DNA of 40,928 nucleotides. Source: JANNYA01 sp031422315 (GTDB lineage Bacteria; Pseudomonadota; Gammaproteobacteria; Xanthomonadales; SZUA-5). The notes under the pieces were generated by a model. It saw only the letters and a program-made list of their open reading frames with translations, ran no database searches and had not been told where the DNA came from. The DNA lies in assembly GCA_031422315.1 (NCBI GenBank), contig JANOQN010000082.1, forward strand, positions 1 to 40,928, read 5' to 3'. A program made the position numbers and the translations under genes. Shown here one piece after another: positions 31,876 to 40,526 of the stretch; position 1 is the first letter of the stretch, and the number at the start of each line of letters is the position of its first letter.

Positions 31876-33387
31876 ATGAATGTGATCGAGCTTTTACAGC
31901 CACTACGCAAACGCGCTGGCGAAAAACTGACTTACGGCCTTGACGACGCGACAATCTTGCGTTTTGCGGGTCAACATCCAGAATTAAAAATTGCATGCGA
32001 AGAAGCGGTTGCCGCCTATCGTCAAATCGCGGTTGAGTTTCCGGAACTGATGGATTGCTCAGAAACCGCGCAACTAAAAGCGTTTCAAGCCGGCTACGTG
32101 AATTTTTATGCCGATGACACCATCAACCCTTACGTGGCAATTGCCGCGCGCGGGCCTTGGGTGATCACATTAAAAGGCGCAGTCGTGCACGATAGCGGCG
32201 GCTACGGCATGCTAGGCATGGGCCATGCGCCGCAAGCAGTGCTCGACACCATGGCGCAGCCCGCAGTGATGGCGAACGTCATGACCGCTTCCGCCAGCCA
32301 GCTGCGCTTAGATCGCTTACTGAAAGCCGAAATTGGCGTCAAACGCGGTGCTTTTCCGTTCGCCAAGCTGCTGTGCATGAATTCGGGTTCGGAAGCCAAT
32401 ACCGTTGCAGGGCGTATTTGCGATGTCAACACGAAATTGATGACCGATGCAGGCGGGCGGCATGCTGGCAAGCGTGTCAAACGTATTGCGGTTAAAGGCG
32501 CGTTTCATGGCCGCACTGAACTGCCCGCGCTCTATTCGGATTCCTCTGGCAAAGCCTACGCGCAGCATTTGGCCAGCCACAAACACCATGCGCAGCAGCT
32601 GATTACCGTATCGCCTTTTAACGTGGCTGAGCTAGAAGCAACCTTCGCACAAATTGAAAGCGATGGCTTTTATGTGGAAGCGATGTTTTTAGAACCGGTG
32701 ATGGGTGAAGGCAATCCAGGCCTTGCGCTAACGCCTGAGTTTTATGCCGCTGCCCGCCGATTGACGGAAGCACACGGCACCTTGCTGCTGATCGATTCGA
32801 TTCAAGCGGGTCTGCGCGCGCACGGCTGCTTGTCAATTCTGGACTATCCAGGCTTTGAAAACGTCGCTCCACCGGACTTTGAAACCTATTCCAAAGCACT
32901 CAATGCCGGTCAATACCCGCTCTCCGTGTTAGCACTGAGCGATAAAGCCGCTGGCTTGTATCGCAAAGGCATCTACGGCAACACCATGACTACCAATCCG
33001 CGCGCGCTTGATGTGGCTTGCACGGTGCTCAAGGCGTTAACGCCTGCGCTGCGACAGAACATTGTTGATCGCGGCCAGGAATTTTTGAGCAAGCTCAGCC
33101 AGCTGCAAAAAGAACTCGGCGGTTTAATCACCGGCGTGCAGGGCACTGGCTTACTATTTTCTTGCGAGCTTTCAACTGAATTCAAATGCTACGGCACGGG
33201 CAGCACCGAAGAATTTATGCGCCAACACGGCATCGGCGTCATTCACGGCGGCGCCAACAGCCTGCGCTTCACGCCGCACTTTGCGGTTAGCTCAGCGGAA
33301 GTCGATTTAGTCATTGGCGCGCTGAAATACGCCATGCTGAATGGGCCGCGCTTATCGCAAAATAGTGAGTTGGCGAAAGCGGCCTAG
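31876..33387 (+). CDS. Class III PLP aminotransferase, unknown substrate
   Basis: A 503-aa fold-type I PLP enzyme of the class III (omega-amino acid) transaminase group. GYGMLGMGHAPQAVLD, MNSGSEANTVAGRICDV (phosphate/aldehyde binding) and VKGAFHGRTELPALYSDSSG are family blocks. LLLIDSIQAGLRAHGCLSI holds the aspartate that contacts the pyridine nitrogen, and the lysine in YSKALNAGQYPLSVLAL forms the Schiff base. Typical class III enzymes have DEVQTG at the Asp site; here it reads DSIQAG, so the usual Glu is replaced. A ~85-residue N-terminal extension precedes the conserved domain. The substrate cannot be assigned; lysine- or acetylornithine-type substrates are possible. It may be co-transcribed with the DUF1244 gene. 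Confidence 0.85.
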   Translation: MNVIELLQPLRKRAGEKLTYGLDDATILRFAGQHPELKIACEEAVAAYRQIAVEFPELMDCSETAQLKAFQAGYVNFYADDTINPYVAIAARGPWVITLKGAVVHDSGGYGMLGMGHAPQAVLDTMAQPAVMANVMTASASQLRLDRLLKAEIGVKRGAFPFAKLLCMNSGSEANTVAGRICDVNTKLMTDAGGRHAGKRVKRIAVKGAFHGRTELPALYSDSSGKAYAQHLASHKHHAQQLITVSPFNVAELEATFAQIESDGFYVEAMFLEPVMGEGNPGLALTPEFYAAARRLTEAHGTLLLIDSIQAGLRAHGCLSILDYPGFENVAPPDFETYSKALNAGQYPLSVLALSDKAAGLYRKGIYGNTMTTNPRALDVACTVLKALTPALRQNIVDRGQEFLSKLSQLQKELGGLITGVQGTGLLFSCELSTEFKCYGTGSTEEFMRQHGIGVIHGGANSLRFTPHFAVSSAEVDLVIGALKYAMLNGPRLSQNSELAKAA

Positions 33388-33447
33388 CTCGAAAGCGTCT
33401 TGCCCCAGATGTGCGGAAAGCGCACTTATCGATCAAGCTCTGAAAAC

Positions 33448-33473
33448 GCCCCACAGGCTGATAGCCTTGGGGC
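33448..33473. repeat. Stable hairpin between convergent genes
   Basis: GCCCCA(C)AGGCT-GAT-AGCCTTGGGGC forms an 11-bp stem with one bulged C and a 3-nt loop. It lies in the gap between the aminotransferase and the minus-strand secreted protein. Only a short GTTTTC follows it on the minus strand, so it may be a weak terminator for that gene or an mRNA-stabilising element. A second, weaker stem (GTTTGGCG/CGCCAAAC, 33493-33527) follows. Confidence 0.5.
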
Positions 33474-33540
33474 TCAGGCTTTGGCGGAAAGAGTTTGGCG
33501 GAGCGTCAAAATGTTTTTTCGCCAAACGGCGCGTCCAAGC

Positions 33541-34461
33541 TTAGCCTAGGTCGTTGAGCTTACGAACCGCAACAAATCCAGCGAGCAGTGTCATGACCGC
33601 CAACAGCAATACCGCAACGCGCGAATTGACTGACACTTGTGACACCAACGCAGGCGTGCCGCCGAGATTTAGATTGCAGGGCGTTGGGCCAATGCTCAAG
33701 CTCTCAATTCCCGCCAGCGTGCTTGAAACGCGAGTCGCTACACCACTCATTGGATCAATTTGGTAAATCGCGCTTTGATCAAGTGATAAATCTGCTTTAC
33801 GAACTTCCGCAACCGCCCAGAGCTTGCCGCTGCTGTCGACGCTCAATCCGCCGCCTTCAGAAAAGCTGATGCCAGCAGCAAACGAACCAATTTGGCGAGT
33901 AGTTCCGTTCATCGTGTTGATCACAAAAAGCGCATCGTCACCTAGACCAAACAGCTCTTCGCCACGAAATGCGATATCAGTAATTTTACCAACCGCAGCG
34001 CCCGCTGACCCGACTAAATCCAAAACACCAGTGCTCGCCGAGCCGCGGTAAAGCGAGCGCGAATTTTTCGTCAGAACAAATAGCTCGTTGCGGCAGTTAA
34101 ACGCCAAACTAGGATCCTGCGCATTGGATTCTCCGACTGCCAGGCGCGTGTTTCCAATACCTGTGCCCAGCGCTGAAGCTCTACCAGTTTGGCCGATCGC
34201 TACGAGCGTTTTAGTCGCGTCATCAATACCAAATAAGTTGCTTTGCTGGTCGAAAGCGAGTCCTTCAACGTCTTCAAATCCCGGGCCTAGCGGGCCGATC
34301 ATGGTGGCTGTGCCCGATTGCAGATCGATGCTATGCAGTCGATCCGCTGTGGCGGCATTACTCGCATCGGACGTGACAGCAAAGCCCGTCACCTGCGCAA
34401 AAGCAGCAGGCGCGAAAATCGCAGTAGCAAAAAGCAGCAGTTTTATCGAGGCGCAACGCAT
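33541..34461 (-). CDS. Secreted protein with C-terminal sorting-like tail
   Basis: A 306-aa exported protein. The signal peptide is MRCASIKLLLFATAIFAPAA, cut about FA|QVTGF. The middle is a repeated beta-rich pattern with SIDLQSGTATMIGPLG, LAFDQQSNLFGIDD, DIAFRGEELFGLGDD and LSVDSSGKLWAVAE, resembling propeller blades. The C-terminus, QVSVNSRVAVLLLAVMTLLA then GFVAVRKLNDLG, is a short polar spacer, one transmembrane helix and a basic cluster. That layout is shared with IPTL-CTERM/PEP-CTERM exosortase substrates, though the exact signature is not seen. Two cysteines (CRN, CNL) may pair. Function is unknown; surface or extracellular location is inferred. Confidence 0.75.
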   Translation of the reverse strand: MRCASIKLLLFATAIFAPAAFAQVTGFAVTSDASNAATADRLHSIDLQSGTATMIGPLGPGFEDVEGLAFDQQSNLFGIDDATKTLVAIGQTGRASALGTGIGNTRLAVGESNAQDPSLAFNCRNELFVLTKNSRSLYRGSASTGVLDLVGSAGAAVGKITDIAFRGEELFGLGDDALFVINTMNGTTRQIGSFAAGISFSEGGGLSVDSSGKLWAVAEVRKADLSLDQSAIYQIDPMSGVATRVSSTLAGIESLSIGPTPCNLNLGGTPALVSQVSVNSRVAVLLLAVMTLLAGFVAVRKLNDLG

Positions 34462-34652
34462 AATTTTATAGTTTTTTTAAAGTGCATTCTGACGATGCAG
34501 TTCTCGGAGCATAGCAAATTTTTGTTTGTATCGTCTATGTCAAAGGGTGCATTCTGGAATTTACGTATCAGCTTCGCAAATTCCTGCACCTCCTGGTGAT
34601 CTAACTTGGCTGAACCAAATCCCATCCGTTAGCGGGTAGCAACAAGAACGCC
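34462..34652. other. Intergenic upstream of tRNA-fMet
   Basis: Spacer between the divergent secreted-protein gene and the tRNA promoter. A 60-codon minus-strand frame (34443-34625, starting MGFGSAKLDHQEVQEFAKL) is protein-like in composition but matches nothing I know and overlaps the secreted-protein start. It is not called as a gene. Confidence 0.35.
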
Positions 34653-34682
34653 TTGACGGCTCAACAGACTGCGGGCTAATGT
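34653..34682 (+). promoter_or_regulatory. Sigma-70 promoter for tRNA-fMet
   Basis: TTGACG (34653-34658) and TAATGT (34677-34682) are 18 bp apart and place a transcript start about 6-8 bp before the mature tRNA. The -35 box is near consensus. This likely drives the tRNA and, if the terminator leaks, rimP-nusA-infB. Confidence 0.65.
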
Positions 34683-34694
34683 TCGGAGTTCAGG

Positions 34695-34771
<77 letters not shown>

Positions 34772-34877
34772 CAATGTTGCTCACGCAGCGTTGATTTTCA
34801 AACAAGCATGGCGCGTCATAGGTAGGTCGATGATGAGTAGTGTTTGGGCGCATGAATGCGCCATCCCGACAGGGACG

Positions 34878-34905
34878 AAAATGGGCTGATAGCCCATTTT
34901 TTTTT
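34878..34905 (+). terminator. Intrinsic terminator between tRNA-fMet and rimP
   Basis: AAAATGGGCT (34878-34887) pairs with AGCCCATTTT (34891-34900) around GAT, and the T-run continues to 34905. It would release most tRNA transcripts. A second stem, GGCGCAT/ATGCGCC, lies about 25 bp upstream. Confidence 0.85.
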
Positions 34906-34913
34906 ACCTGCGA

Positions 34914-34940
34914 TTGGCTAGAACTGCGTACTTTTAAAAT
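34914..34940 (+). promoter_or_regulatory. Possible promoter of rimP-nusA-infB
   Basis: After the terminator, TTGGCT (34914-34919) and TAAAAT (34935-34940) are 15 bp apart in an A/T-rich stretch. The spacing is short, so this is tentative. The leader to rimP would be about 60 nt. Confidence 0.35.
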
Positions 34941-35009
34941 AAAGTGTATTTAAATCAGTAAGTTATCCTGAAATCTGTTTTCTTCCGCAACCTGGAACAA
35001 CAACGCACT

Positions 35010-35522
35010 ATGACCGATCTCCACCAACAGCTTGAAGCGCTTTGTAGCCCGGCAGTCGCCGAGTGCGAGCTTGAGCTGTGGGGCTTAGAATTGGTACGAA
35101 GTGGCGGTCATTCGCTATTGCGCGTTTACATTGAACGCCCAGATATGCGCGTTACGGTAGCGGACTGCGCGCGCGCATCCAAAGCGATCAGCGCCGTGCT
35201 AGATGAGAAAGATCCGATCACTGAGAACTACGATTTAGAGGTCTCGTCACCTGGATTGGATCGCCCGCTGTATGTGCTGTCGCACTACGCGCGGTTTATT
35301 GGTGAAGACGTCAAGATTGAAACGCATTTACCAACTGCGGGCCGTAAACGCTACCGCGGTACCATTGTTGCAGTGAGCGATAAGATCGAGTTAAAAGTTG
35401 ATCAACAAAGCTTGTTTTTTAGTATCCAAGACGTAGCGAAAGCGCGAATCGTGCCGGACTACACCAAACCCTCGCCTTACCAAATCGAACCGGACGCCTC
35501 GGTCGAGGAAGAAACGCCATGA
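35010..35522 (+). CDS. rimP: Ribosome maturation factor RimP
   Basis: A 170-aa cytoplasmic factor needed for 30S subunit maturation. The N-terminal alpha/beta domain has ELELWGLELVRSGGHSLLRVYIERPD and TVADCARASKAISAVLDEKDPI. The key block is NYDLEVSSPGLDRPLY. The C-terminal SH3-like barrel includes HFARF-like HYARFIGEDVKIE and YRGTIVAVSDKIELKVD. Size is slightly above the 150-aa norm because of an acidic C-terminal tail (EPDASVEEETP). ATGA overlap with nusA shows translational coupling, as in most gammaproteobacteria. Confidence 0.97.
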   Translation: MTDLHQQLEALCSPAVAECELELWGLELVRSGGHSLLRVYIERPDMRVTVADCARASKAISAVLDEKDPITENYDLEVSSPGLDRPLYVLSHYARFIGEDVKIETHLPTAGRKRYRGTIVAVSDKIELKVDQQSLFFSIQDVAKARIVPDYTKPSPYQIEPDASVEEETP

Positions 35523-36988
35523 ACAAGGAAATGCTGCTCGTTGTTGACGCGCTTGCTAATGAAAAAAATGTCTCCCGCGCTGTGGTTTTCGACGCATTGG
35601 AAAATGCGCTCGCAACCGCTGCTAAAAAAACCAGCGGCGCAGAAATAGCCACCCGGGTATCAATCAACAAAGCCACCGGCGGCTATGAAACATTTCGCCG
35701 CTGGGAAATTGTCGCTGATGATATGCGCATGGAAAATCCAGAAGCGCAAATTCGCTTAATGGACGCCCTCGATGTGCGCCCTGAAGCCATCGAAGGCGAG
35801 TTCATCGAAGAGCAAATTCCGAACTCCGATCTCGGCCGAATTGCTGCGCAAACCGCTAAGCAAGTCATTTTGCAACGCGTGCGTGAAGCCGAGCGCCAAC
35901 TCGTCGTAGATCGATATTCCAAGCGCCAAGGTGAGCTGATCTCAGGCACCGTCAAGCGCATTGAACGCGGCAACGTTTATTTGGACATGGGCGACAACGT
36001 CGAAGCTATGATTCCACGTGAACGCACGATTCCGCGCGAATCGATTCGCGTAGGTGATCGCTTACGCGGCTATTTATATGACGTGCGCGCCGAAATTCGC
36101 GGCCCACAACTGTTTGTTTCGCGCACTGCACCTGAATTTATGATCGAGCTATTCCACTTGGAAGTGCCCGAGGTTAGCCAAGGCTTGGTGGAAATTAAGG
36201 CCTGCGCGCGTGACCCGGGCGATCGCGCGAAAATGGCAGTCAAAGCGCACGATAGCCGTACTGATCCTATCGGCGCGTGCATCGGTATGCGCGGTGCCCG
36301 TGTGCAAGCCGTGACTACGGAACTCAACGGTGAGCGCGTCGATATCGTGCTGTGGAATGACAACCCCGCGCAGTTTGTCATCAACGCGATGGCGCCGGCT
36401 GAAGTGCAATCGATCATCCAAGACGAAGAGAATCATTCGATGGATATCGCGGTGTCTGAAGAGAAGCTTTCGCAAGCGATTGGCCGTGGCGGCCAAAACG
36501 TGCGCCTAGCAAGCAAGTTAACCGGCTGGCACCTCAATGTCATGACGTCAGCGGCAGCACTTGCAAAGAATGAAACCGAGGCTGCAACAATTCGTCGACT
36601 ATTCGTTGAAAAGTTGCAAGTCGATGAAGAAATTGCCGCCATTCTGGTGCAAGAAGGTTTCTCTACCGTTGAAGAAGTCGCCTATGTTCCAGCGAACGAA
36701 TTACTCTCGATTGAAGAATTTGACGCAGATTTGATTGAAGAGCTGCGCGCAAGAGCCCGTGATGCGCTGCTAACTCAAATGATCGCTGCTGAAGAAGACG
36801 CTGAAGGCAAGCCGAGTGAAGATTTGCTTGACTTAGCTGGCGTCGATCAAGAAACCGCTTTTGCACTTGCTAGCAAAGGCATCAATACCCGTTCGGATCT
36901 CGCTGATCTGGCTACTGATGAGCTGATGGAGCTTATTGATATGCCAGAAGAGCAAGCCGCCGCCCTGATTATGGCCGCGCGGGCCTGA
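35519..36988 (+). CDS. nusA: Transcription termination/antitermination factor NusA
   Basis: A 489-aa RNA polymerase-associated factor controlling pausing, termination and antitermination. The N-terminal RNAP-binding domain (MNKEMLLVVDALANEKNVSR) is followed by an S1 domain (GELISGTVKRIERGNVYLDMGDNVEAMIPRE). Two KH domains follow: PEVSQGLVEIKACARDPGDRAKMAV with IGACIGMRGARVQAV, and SQAIGRGGQNVRLASKLTGW. Two C-terminal acidic repeats of helix-hairpin-helix type (EEIAAILVQEGFSTVEEVAYV; ETAFALASKGINTRSDLADLA) complete the gammaproteobacterial form. It overlaps rimP and precedes infB by 25 bp. Confidence 0.98.
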   Translation: MNKEMLLVVDALANEKNVSRAVVFDALENALATAAKKTSGAEIATRVSINKATGGYETFRRWEIVADDMRMENPEAQIRLMDALDVRPEAIEGEFIEEQIPNSDLGRIAAQTAKQVILQRVREAERQLVVDRYSKRQGELISGTVKRIERGNVYLDMGDNVEAMIPRERTIPRESIRVGDRLRGYLYDVRAEIRGPQLFVSRTAPEFMIELFHLEVPEVSQGLVEIKACARDPGDRAKMAVKAHDSRTDPIGACIGMRGARVQAVTTELNGERVDIVLWNDNPAQFVINAMAPAEVQSIIQDEENHSMDIAVSEEKLSQAIGRGGQNVRLASKLTGWHLNVMTSAAALAKNETEAATIRRLFVEKLQVDEEIAAILVQEGFSTVEEVAYVPANELLSIEEFDADLIEELRARARDALLTQMIAAEEDAEGKPSEDLLDLAGVDQETAFALASKGINTRSDLADLATDELMELIDMPEEQAAALIMAARA

Positions 36989-37013
36989 TCCAAACAAAAA
37001 GCCGGAGTGCATT

Positions 37014-40000
37014 ATGGCTGGAATGACTGTCAAACAACTTGCATCAGTACTCAACTTACCGGTTGAGCGCCTGCTTACGCAATTCAAAGAAGCGGGTTTG
37101 AAGCCTTCCACTGCCGACGCGGAAGTTCAACCCTCAGAAAAGATTAGACTGCTAGAACACCTGCGCAGCTCGCACGGCAAAGCCGCGCTCGGCGAAGAAG
37201 CGGTGCAGCCTCAGCAAATTACCTTAAAGCGCAAAACCCTGGGTGAGCTAACGATGAGTTCGCCCGCTACGCCTGGGCACCGTGCGCCGTCCAAAACCGT
37301 GAGCGTTGAAGTGCGGCAGAAACGCACCTACGTATCGCGCGCAGCGGTGGGCGGGGAAGTGACTGAAGTCGACAAAGAACGCGAAGATGCGCGCCGAAAG
37401 TTGGGCGAATCCAAGCTACGCGCTGAGACTGAAGAAAGCATTCGCAAAGAGCGCGAAATGCGCCGCAGTGCTGAAGAAAGCAAAGCCAAAGCCGAGGCAC
37501 CGCCCGCCGTCGAAATCGCCGTAGTAGTAGAGCCGCAAGTCATTGCAGCGCCTGCACCGATTGCTGATGCCAGCCCTGAGCCACAAGTTGCGACTCCTGT
37601 TGTCACAGCCCCGGCTTCGCGCGAGATTCCAGTGCGACAAACATCGCCCGGATATCAGCCATCACCCGGCTATCGCCCGCGCGAGGGCTCGGCTGGTTAC
37701 GCGCCGAGAGATCCGAATGCGCCGCCGTTTAGGCCACGTGACCCGAATGCGCCGTTCACTCCGCGCGATCCAAATGCACCAGGATTTCGCCCGCGTGATC
37801 CGAACGCGCCGCCATTCAGGCCACGCGATCCGAATGCACCGCCGTTTAGGCCGCGCGATCCAAATGCGCCGTTTACCCCGCGCGATCCAAATGCACCAGG
37901 ATTCCGTCCGCGCGATCCAAATGCACCAGGATTCCGTCCGCGCGATCCAAATGCACCACCATTTAGGCCGCGCGATCCAAACGCACCACCGTTTCGCCCG
38001 CGTGATCCGAACGCGCCGTTTACCCCGCGCGATCCAAATGCAGCACCGTTTCGACCGCGTGATCCGAACGCACCGCCGTTTAGGCCGCGCGATCCGAATG
38101 CTGCACCTTTCGCACCGCGTGATCCAAATGCGGGTCCGTTTAAGCCACGTGATGCAGCACCCGGCGGGGCGCCAGGCCCATTCAAGCCGCGCGTTGACGC
38201 TAAACCAGGCGGCTTCAAGGGCGCGCAAGATGATCGCCGCGCGAAAGCCCAGCCAAGCAAAGGTAAAACCGGCGGTGCCATAGTTCGAACCGGGCAGTTT
38301 ATTGATGAAGAAAGTTCGCCCAGTTTCAATTTAGGTCAGCTGCACTTGGCTGATGGCGCATCGCGCCGGCCTAAGCGTAAACAAAAAATGCGCCAAGCAG
38401 AGCCCACTCGCAATACCGCACACGGCTTTTCCAAGCCGACAGCGCCGGTCACGCGTGATGTGTCAGTCGGTGAGACGATTCAAGTCGGTGAATTAGCGCA
38501 AAAAATTGCGGTAAAAACCGGTGATGTAGTTAAAGCGCTGATGAAAATGGGCGTCATGGCGACCATCAATCAAGTCATTGATCACGATACCGCAGCATTA
38601 GTAGCCGAAGAACTAGGCCACAAAGTCAGTCGGTCGAAAGACGAGGACATCGAAACCACGATTGCCAATACCAGTGAAGCGAATGATGAGTCCGCACGCA
38701 CCAGGCCGCCAGTCGTCACGATCATGGGCCACGTCGATCATGGTAAAACCAGCCTGCTCGATTACATTCGCCGCACCAAAGTGGCATCGGGCGAAGCCGG
38801 TGGCATTACTCAGCATATCGGTGCGTATCACGTCACTACCAAGCGCGGCGTAGTCACCTTTCTTGATACGCCGGGCCACGCAGCGTTTAGCTCGATGCGC
38901 GCGCGCGGTGCCAAACTGACCGATATCGTCGTGCTCGTCGTAGCCGCCGATGATGGTGTGATGCCGCAAACCATTGAAGCGATTCAACACGCCAAAGCCG
39001 CAAAAGTGCCGCTGATTATCGCGGTCAACAAAATGGACAAAGCCGACGCAAACCCAGATCGGGTCACGCAAGGCTTGCTGCAATACGAAGTGGTTCCAGA
39101 AAGCCTAGGCGGAGACGTGATGTTTGTTCCGCTTTCGGCAAAAACGGGTAAAGGCGTGGAAGAACTGCTCGATAGTATCTCCTTGCAAGCAGAAGTCATG
39201 GATCTAAAAGCCAGCTCCGAAGGAAGAGCACGTGGCGTAGTTGTGGAAGCTTCGCTAGATCGCGGGCGCGGCAACGTGGCGACGGTACTCGTGCAAAACG
39301 GCACCTTGCGCAAAGGCGACGTCATTCTGTGCGGCACGCAGTTCGGCCGCGTACGCGCGCTTTATGATGAAACCGGGCGGCAAGTCAATGAAGCTGGCCC
39401 GTCAATTCCGGTCGTGGTCGTTGGTTTGCAAGGCACGCCTAATGCCGGTGACGACTTCATGGTGTTAGCTGACGAGCGCATGGCGCGTGACGCCGCTTTA
39501 CAGCGCGAAACCAAGCTGCGCGATCAGCGCTTCGCTAAGCAAGCTGGCGGCAAGCCGGAAGATATCTTTAGTCAAATTACATCGAGCGAAGTCAAAACGC
39601 TCAATATCTTGCTCAAAGCCGACGTTCAAGGCTCGTCCGAAGCACTGAAAGATAGCCTCACCAAGCTCAGCACCGATGACATCAAAGTCAACGTGATCGG
39701 CTCAGGTGTAGGCGGGATCAATGAAAGCGACGCCACGCTCGCGGTCGCATCCAAAGCGATGGTGATTGGCTTTAACGTTCGCGCTGATGCTAGCGCTCGC
39801 AAAGTATTCTCCGATGCGGGTGTTGCACCCAACTACTACTCGATTATTTATGAAGTGATCGATCAAGTAAGAGCCGCGTTAACCGGTTTACTTGGCACCG
39901 AGTTCAAAGAGCAGATTTTGGGCTTAGCGCAAGTGCGCGATGTGTTCCGCTCCAGCAAATTCGGCGCAGTGGCTGGCTGTATGGTCACCGAGGGTATCGT

Positions 40001-40205
40001 CAAACGCAAACTACCGATTCGCGTTCTGCGCGACAACGTGGTCGTGTTCGAAGGCGAACTCGAATCACTCAGGCGCTTCAAGGAAATTGTCGACGACGTC
40101 CGCAATGGCATGGAATGCGGTATCGCCGTCAAGCAGTACAACGACGTCAAAGTCGGCGACCAAATCGAGTGCTTCGAGCGTATCGAAGTGCAACGCAAGC
40201 TCTAA
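37014..40205 (+). CDS. infB: Translation initiation factor IF-2
   Basis: A 1063-aa GTPase that places initiator tRNA on the ribosome, longer than the 890-aa E. coli protein. The N-terminal domain starts MTVKQLASVLNLPVERLLTQFKEAGL, then a charged coiled stretch (EREDARRKLGESKLRAETEE). Residues 232-378 are 15 tandem copies of RDPNA-x(4-5). A second IF2N-like domain (IQVGELAQKIAVKTGDVVKALMKMG) precedes the G domain: G1 GHVDHGKT at 572-579, G3 DTPGH at 618-622, G4 NKMD at 672-675. The C-terminal domains II-IV are complete, with VQGSSEALKDSL and CMVTEGIVKRKLPIRVLRD. GGAG lies 9 nt before ATG at 37014. The repeat is not part of any IF2 I know. Confidence 0.98.
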   Translation: MAGMTVKQLASVLNLPVERLLTQFKEAGLKPSTADAEVQPSEKIRLLEHLRSSHGKAALGEEAVQPQQITLKRKTLGELTMSSPATPGHRAPSKTVSVEVRQKRTYVSRAAVGGEVTEVDKEREDARRKLGESKLRAETEESIRKEREMRRSAEESKAKAEAPPAVEIAVVVEPQVIAAPAPIADASPEPQVATPVVTAPASREIPVRQTSPGYQPSPGYRPREGSAGYAPRDPNAPPFRPRDPNAPFTPRDPNAPGFRPRDPNAPPFRPRDPNAPPFRPRDPNAPFTPRDPNAPGFRPRDPNAPGFRPRDPNAPPFRPRDPNAPPFRPRDPNAPFTPRDPNAAPFRPRDPNAPPFRPRDPNAAPFAPRDPNAGPFKPRDAAPGGAPGPFKPRVDAKPGGFKGAQDDRRAKAQPSKGKTGGAIVRTGQFIDEESSPSFNLGQLHLADGASRRPKRKQKMRQAEPTRNTAHGFSKPTAPVTRDVSVGETIQVGELAQKIAVKTGDVVKALMKMGVMATINQVIDHDTAALVAEELGHKVSRSKDEDIETTIANTSEANDESARTRPPVVTIMGHVDHGKTSLLDYIRRTKVASGEAGGITQHIGAYHVTTKRGVVTFLDTPGHAAFSSMRARGAKLTDIVVLVVAADDGVMPQTIEAIQHAKAAKVPLIIAVNKMDKADANPDRVTQGLLQYEVVPESLGGDVMFVPLSAKTGKGVEELLDSISLQAEVMDLKASSEGRARGVVVEASLDRGRGNVATVLVQNGTLRKGDVILCGTQFGRVRALYDETGRQVNEAGPSIPVVVVGLQGTPNAGDDFMVLADERMARDAALQRETKLRDQRFAKQAGGKPEDIFSQITSSEVKTLNILLKADVQGSSEALKDSLTKLSTDDIKVNVIGSGVGGINESDATLAVASKAMVIGFNVRADASARKVFSDAGVAPNYYSIIYEVIDQVRAALTGLLGTEFKEQILGLAQVRDVFRSSKFGAVAGCMVTEGIVKRKLPIRVLRDNVVVFEGELESLRRFKEIVDDVRNGMECGIAVKQYNDVKVGDQIECFERIEVQRKL
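37707..38147 (+). repeat. 15-copy tandem repeat inside infB
   Basis: 441 bp encode 15 units of RDPNA-x(4-5): twelve units of 30 bp (mostly RDPNAPPFRP or RDPNAPGFRP) and three of 27 bp (RDPNAPFTP). The 27-bp units recur with similar neighbours, suggesting a larger 3-5-unit block was also duplicated. The 30-bp units at 37881-37910 and 37911-37940 are identical, a sign of recent duplication. All unit lengths are multiples of three, so copy-number change keeps the frame. The encoded segment is proline-, arginine- and aspartate-rich and probably disordered. Confidence 0.95.
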
Positions 40206-40217
40206 CCAAAGCGCGTT

Positions 40218-40511
40218 GTGGCAAGCAAAAGCCAAAGTGAGCCTGATTTCTCGCGTCCCGCTCGGGAGGCCGCATCAAACGATGCGGCCTCACTTGCTGA
40301 CGCGCTCCATCAGCGCGTAATAGGCCTCGAAGAAAAGCTCTGCTTTCAAGATGAATTGCTAGACGTTTTGAATCAGCAGCTCAGTGGGCAGCAAATCACC
40401 CTGTTGAATCTCGAGCTGCGCTTCCAGCAGCTGCAAGATTCCGTGCAATCTTTAAGCATCGCAGGCCCGAGCGGCATTGCGGGTGCGAATGAGCCGCCGC
40501 CGCACTATTGA
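40218..40511 (+). CDS. slyX: SlyX family protein
   Basis: A 97-aa small coiled-coil protein of the SlyX family, whose function is not settled. The core LHQRVIGLEEKLCFQDELLDVLNQQLSGQQ followed by LLNLELRFQQLQDSV is a heptad-rich helix, and the C-terminal PPPHY is the family signature. The N-terminal ~25 residues are not conserved. GTG at 40218 is used as start, 12 bp after infB, suggesting co-transcription. rbfA is the usual infB neighbour; here it is missing from this position. Confidence 0.88.
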   Translation: MASKSQSEPDFSRPAREAASNDAASLADALHQRVIGLEEKLCFQDELLDVLNQQLSGQQITLLNLELRFQQLQDSVQSLSIAGPSGIAGANEPPPHY

Positions 40512-40526
40512 TTTGCGCTTTACGGG

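Noticed and set aside
34443..34625. 60-codon minus-strand frame before the secreted protein
   Set aside because: Composition is protein-like, but it overlaps the next gene's start and matches no family I know. Conservation would be needed.
37707..38147. CRISPR array
   Set aside because: The regular repeat has no unique spacers, lies in a conserved coding frame and encodes a protein repeat.
37543..38329. Long open frames on both strands across the infB repeat (up to 246 codons)
   Set aside because: They exist only because the 30/27-bp repeat has no stops in several frames. Their products are the same repeat read out of frame and IF-2 is clearly the true gene.
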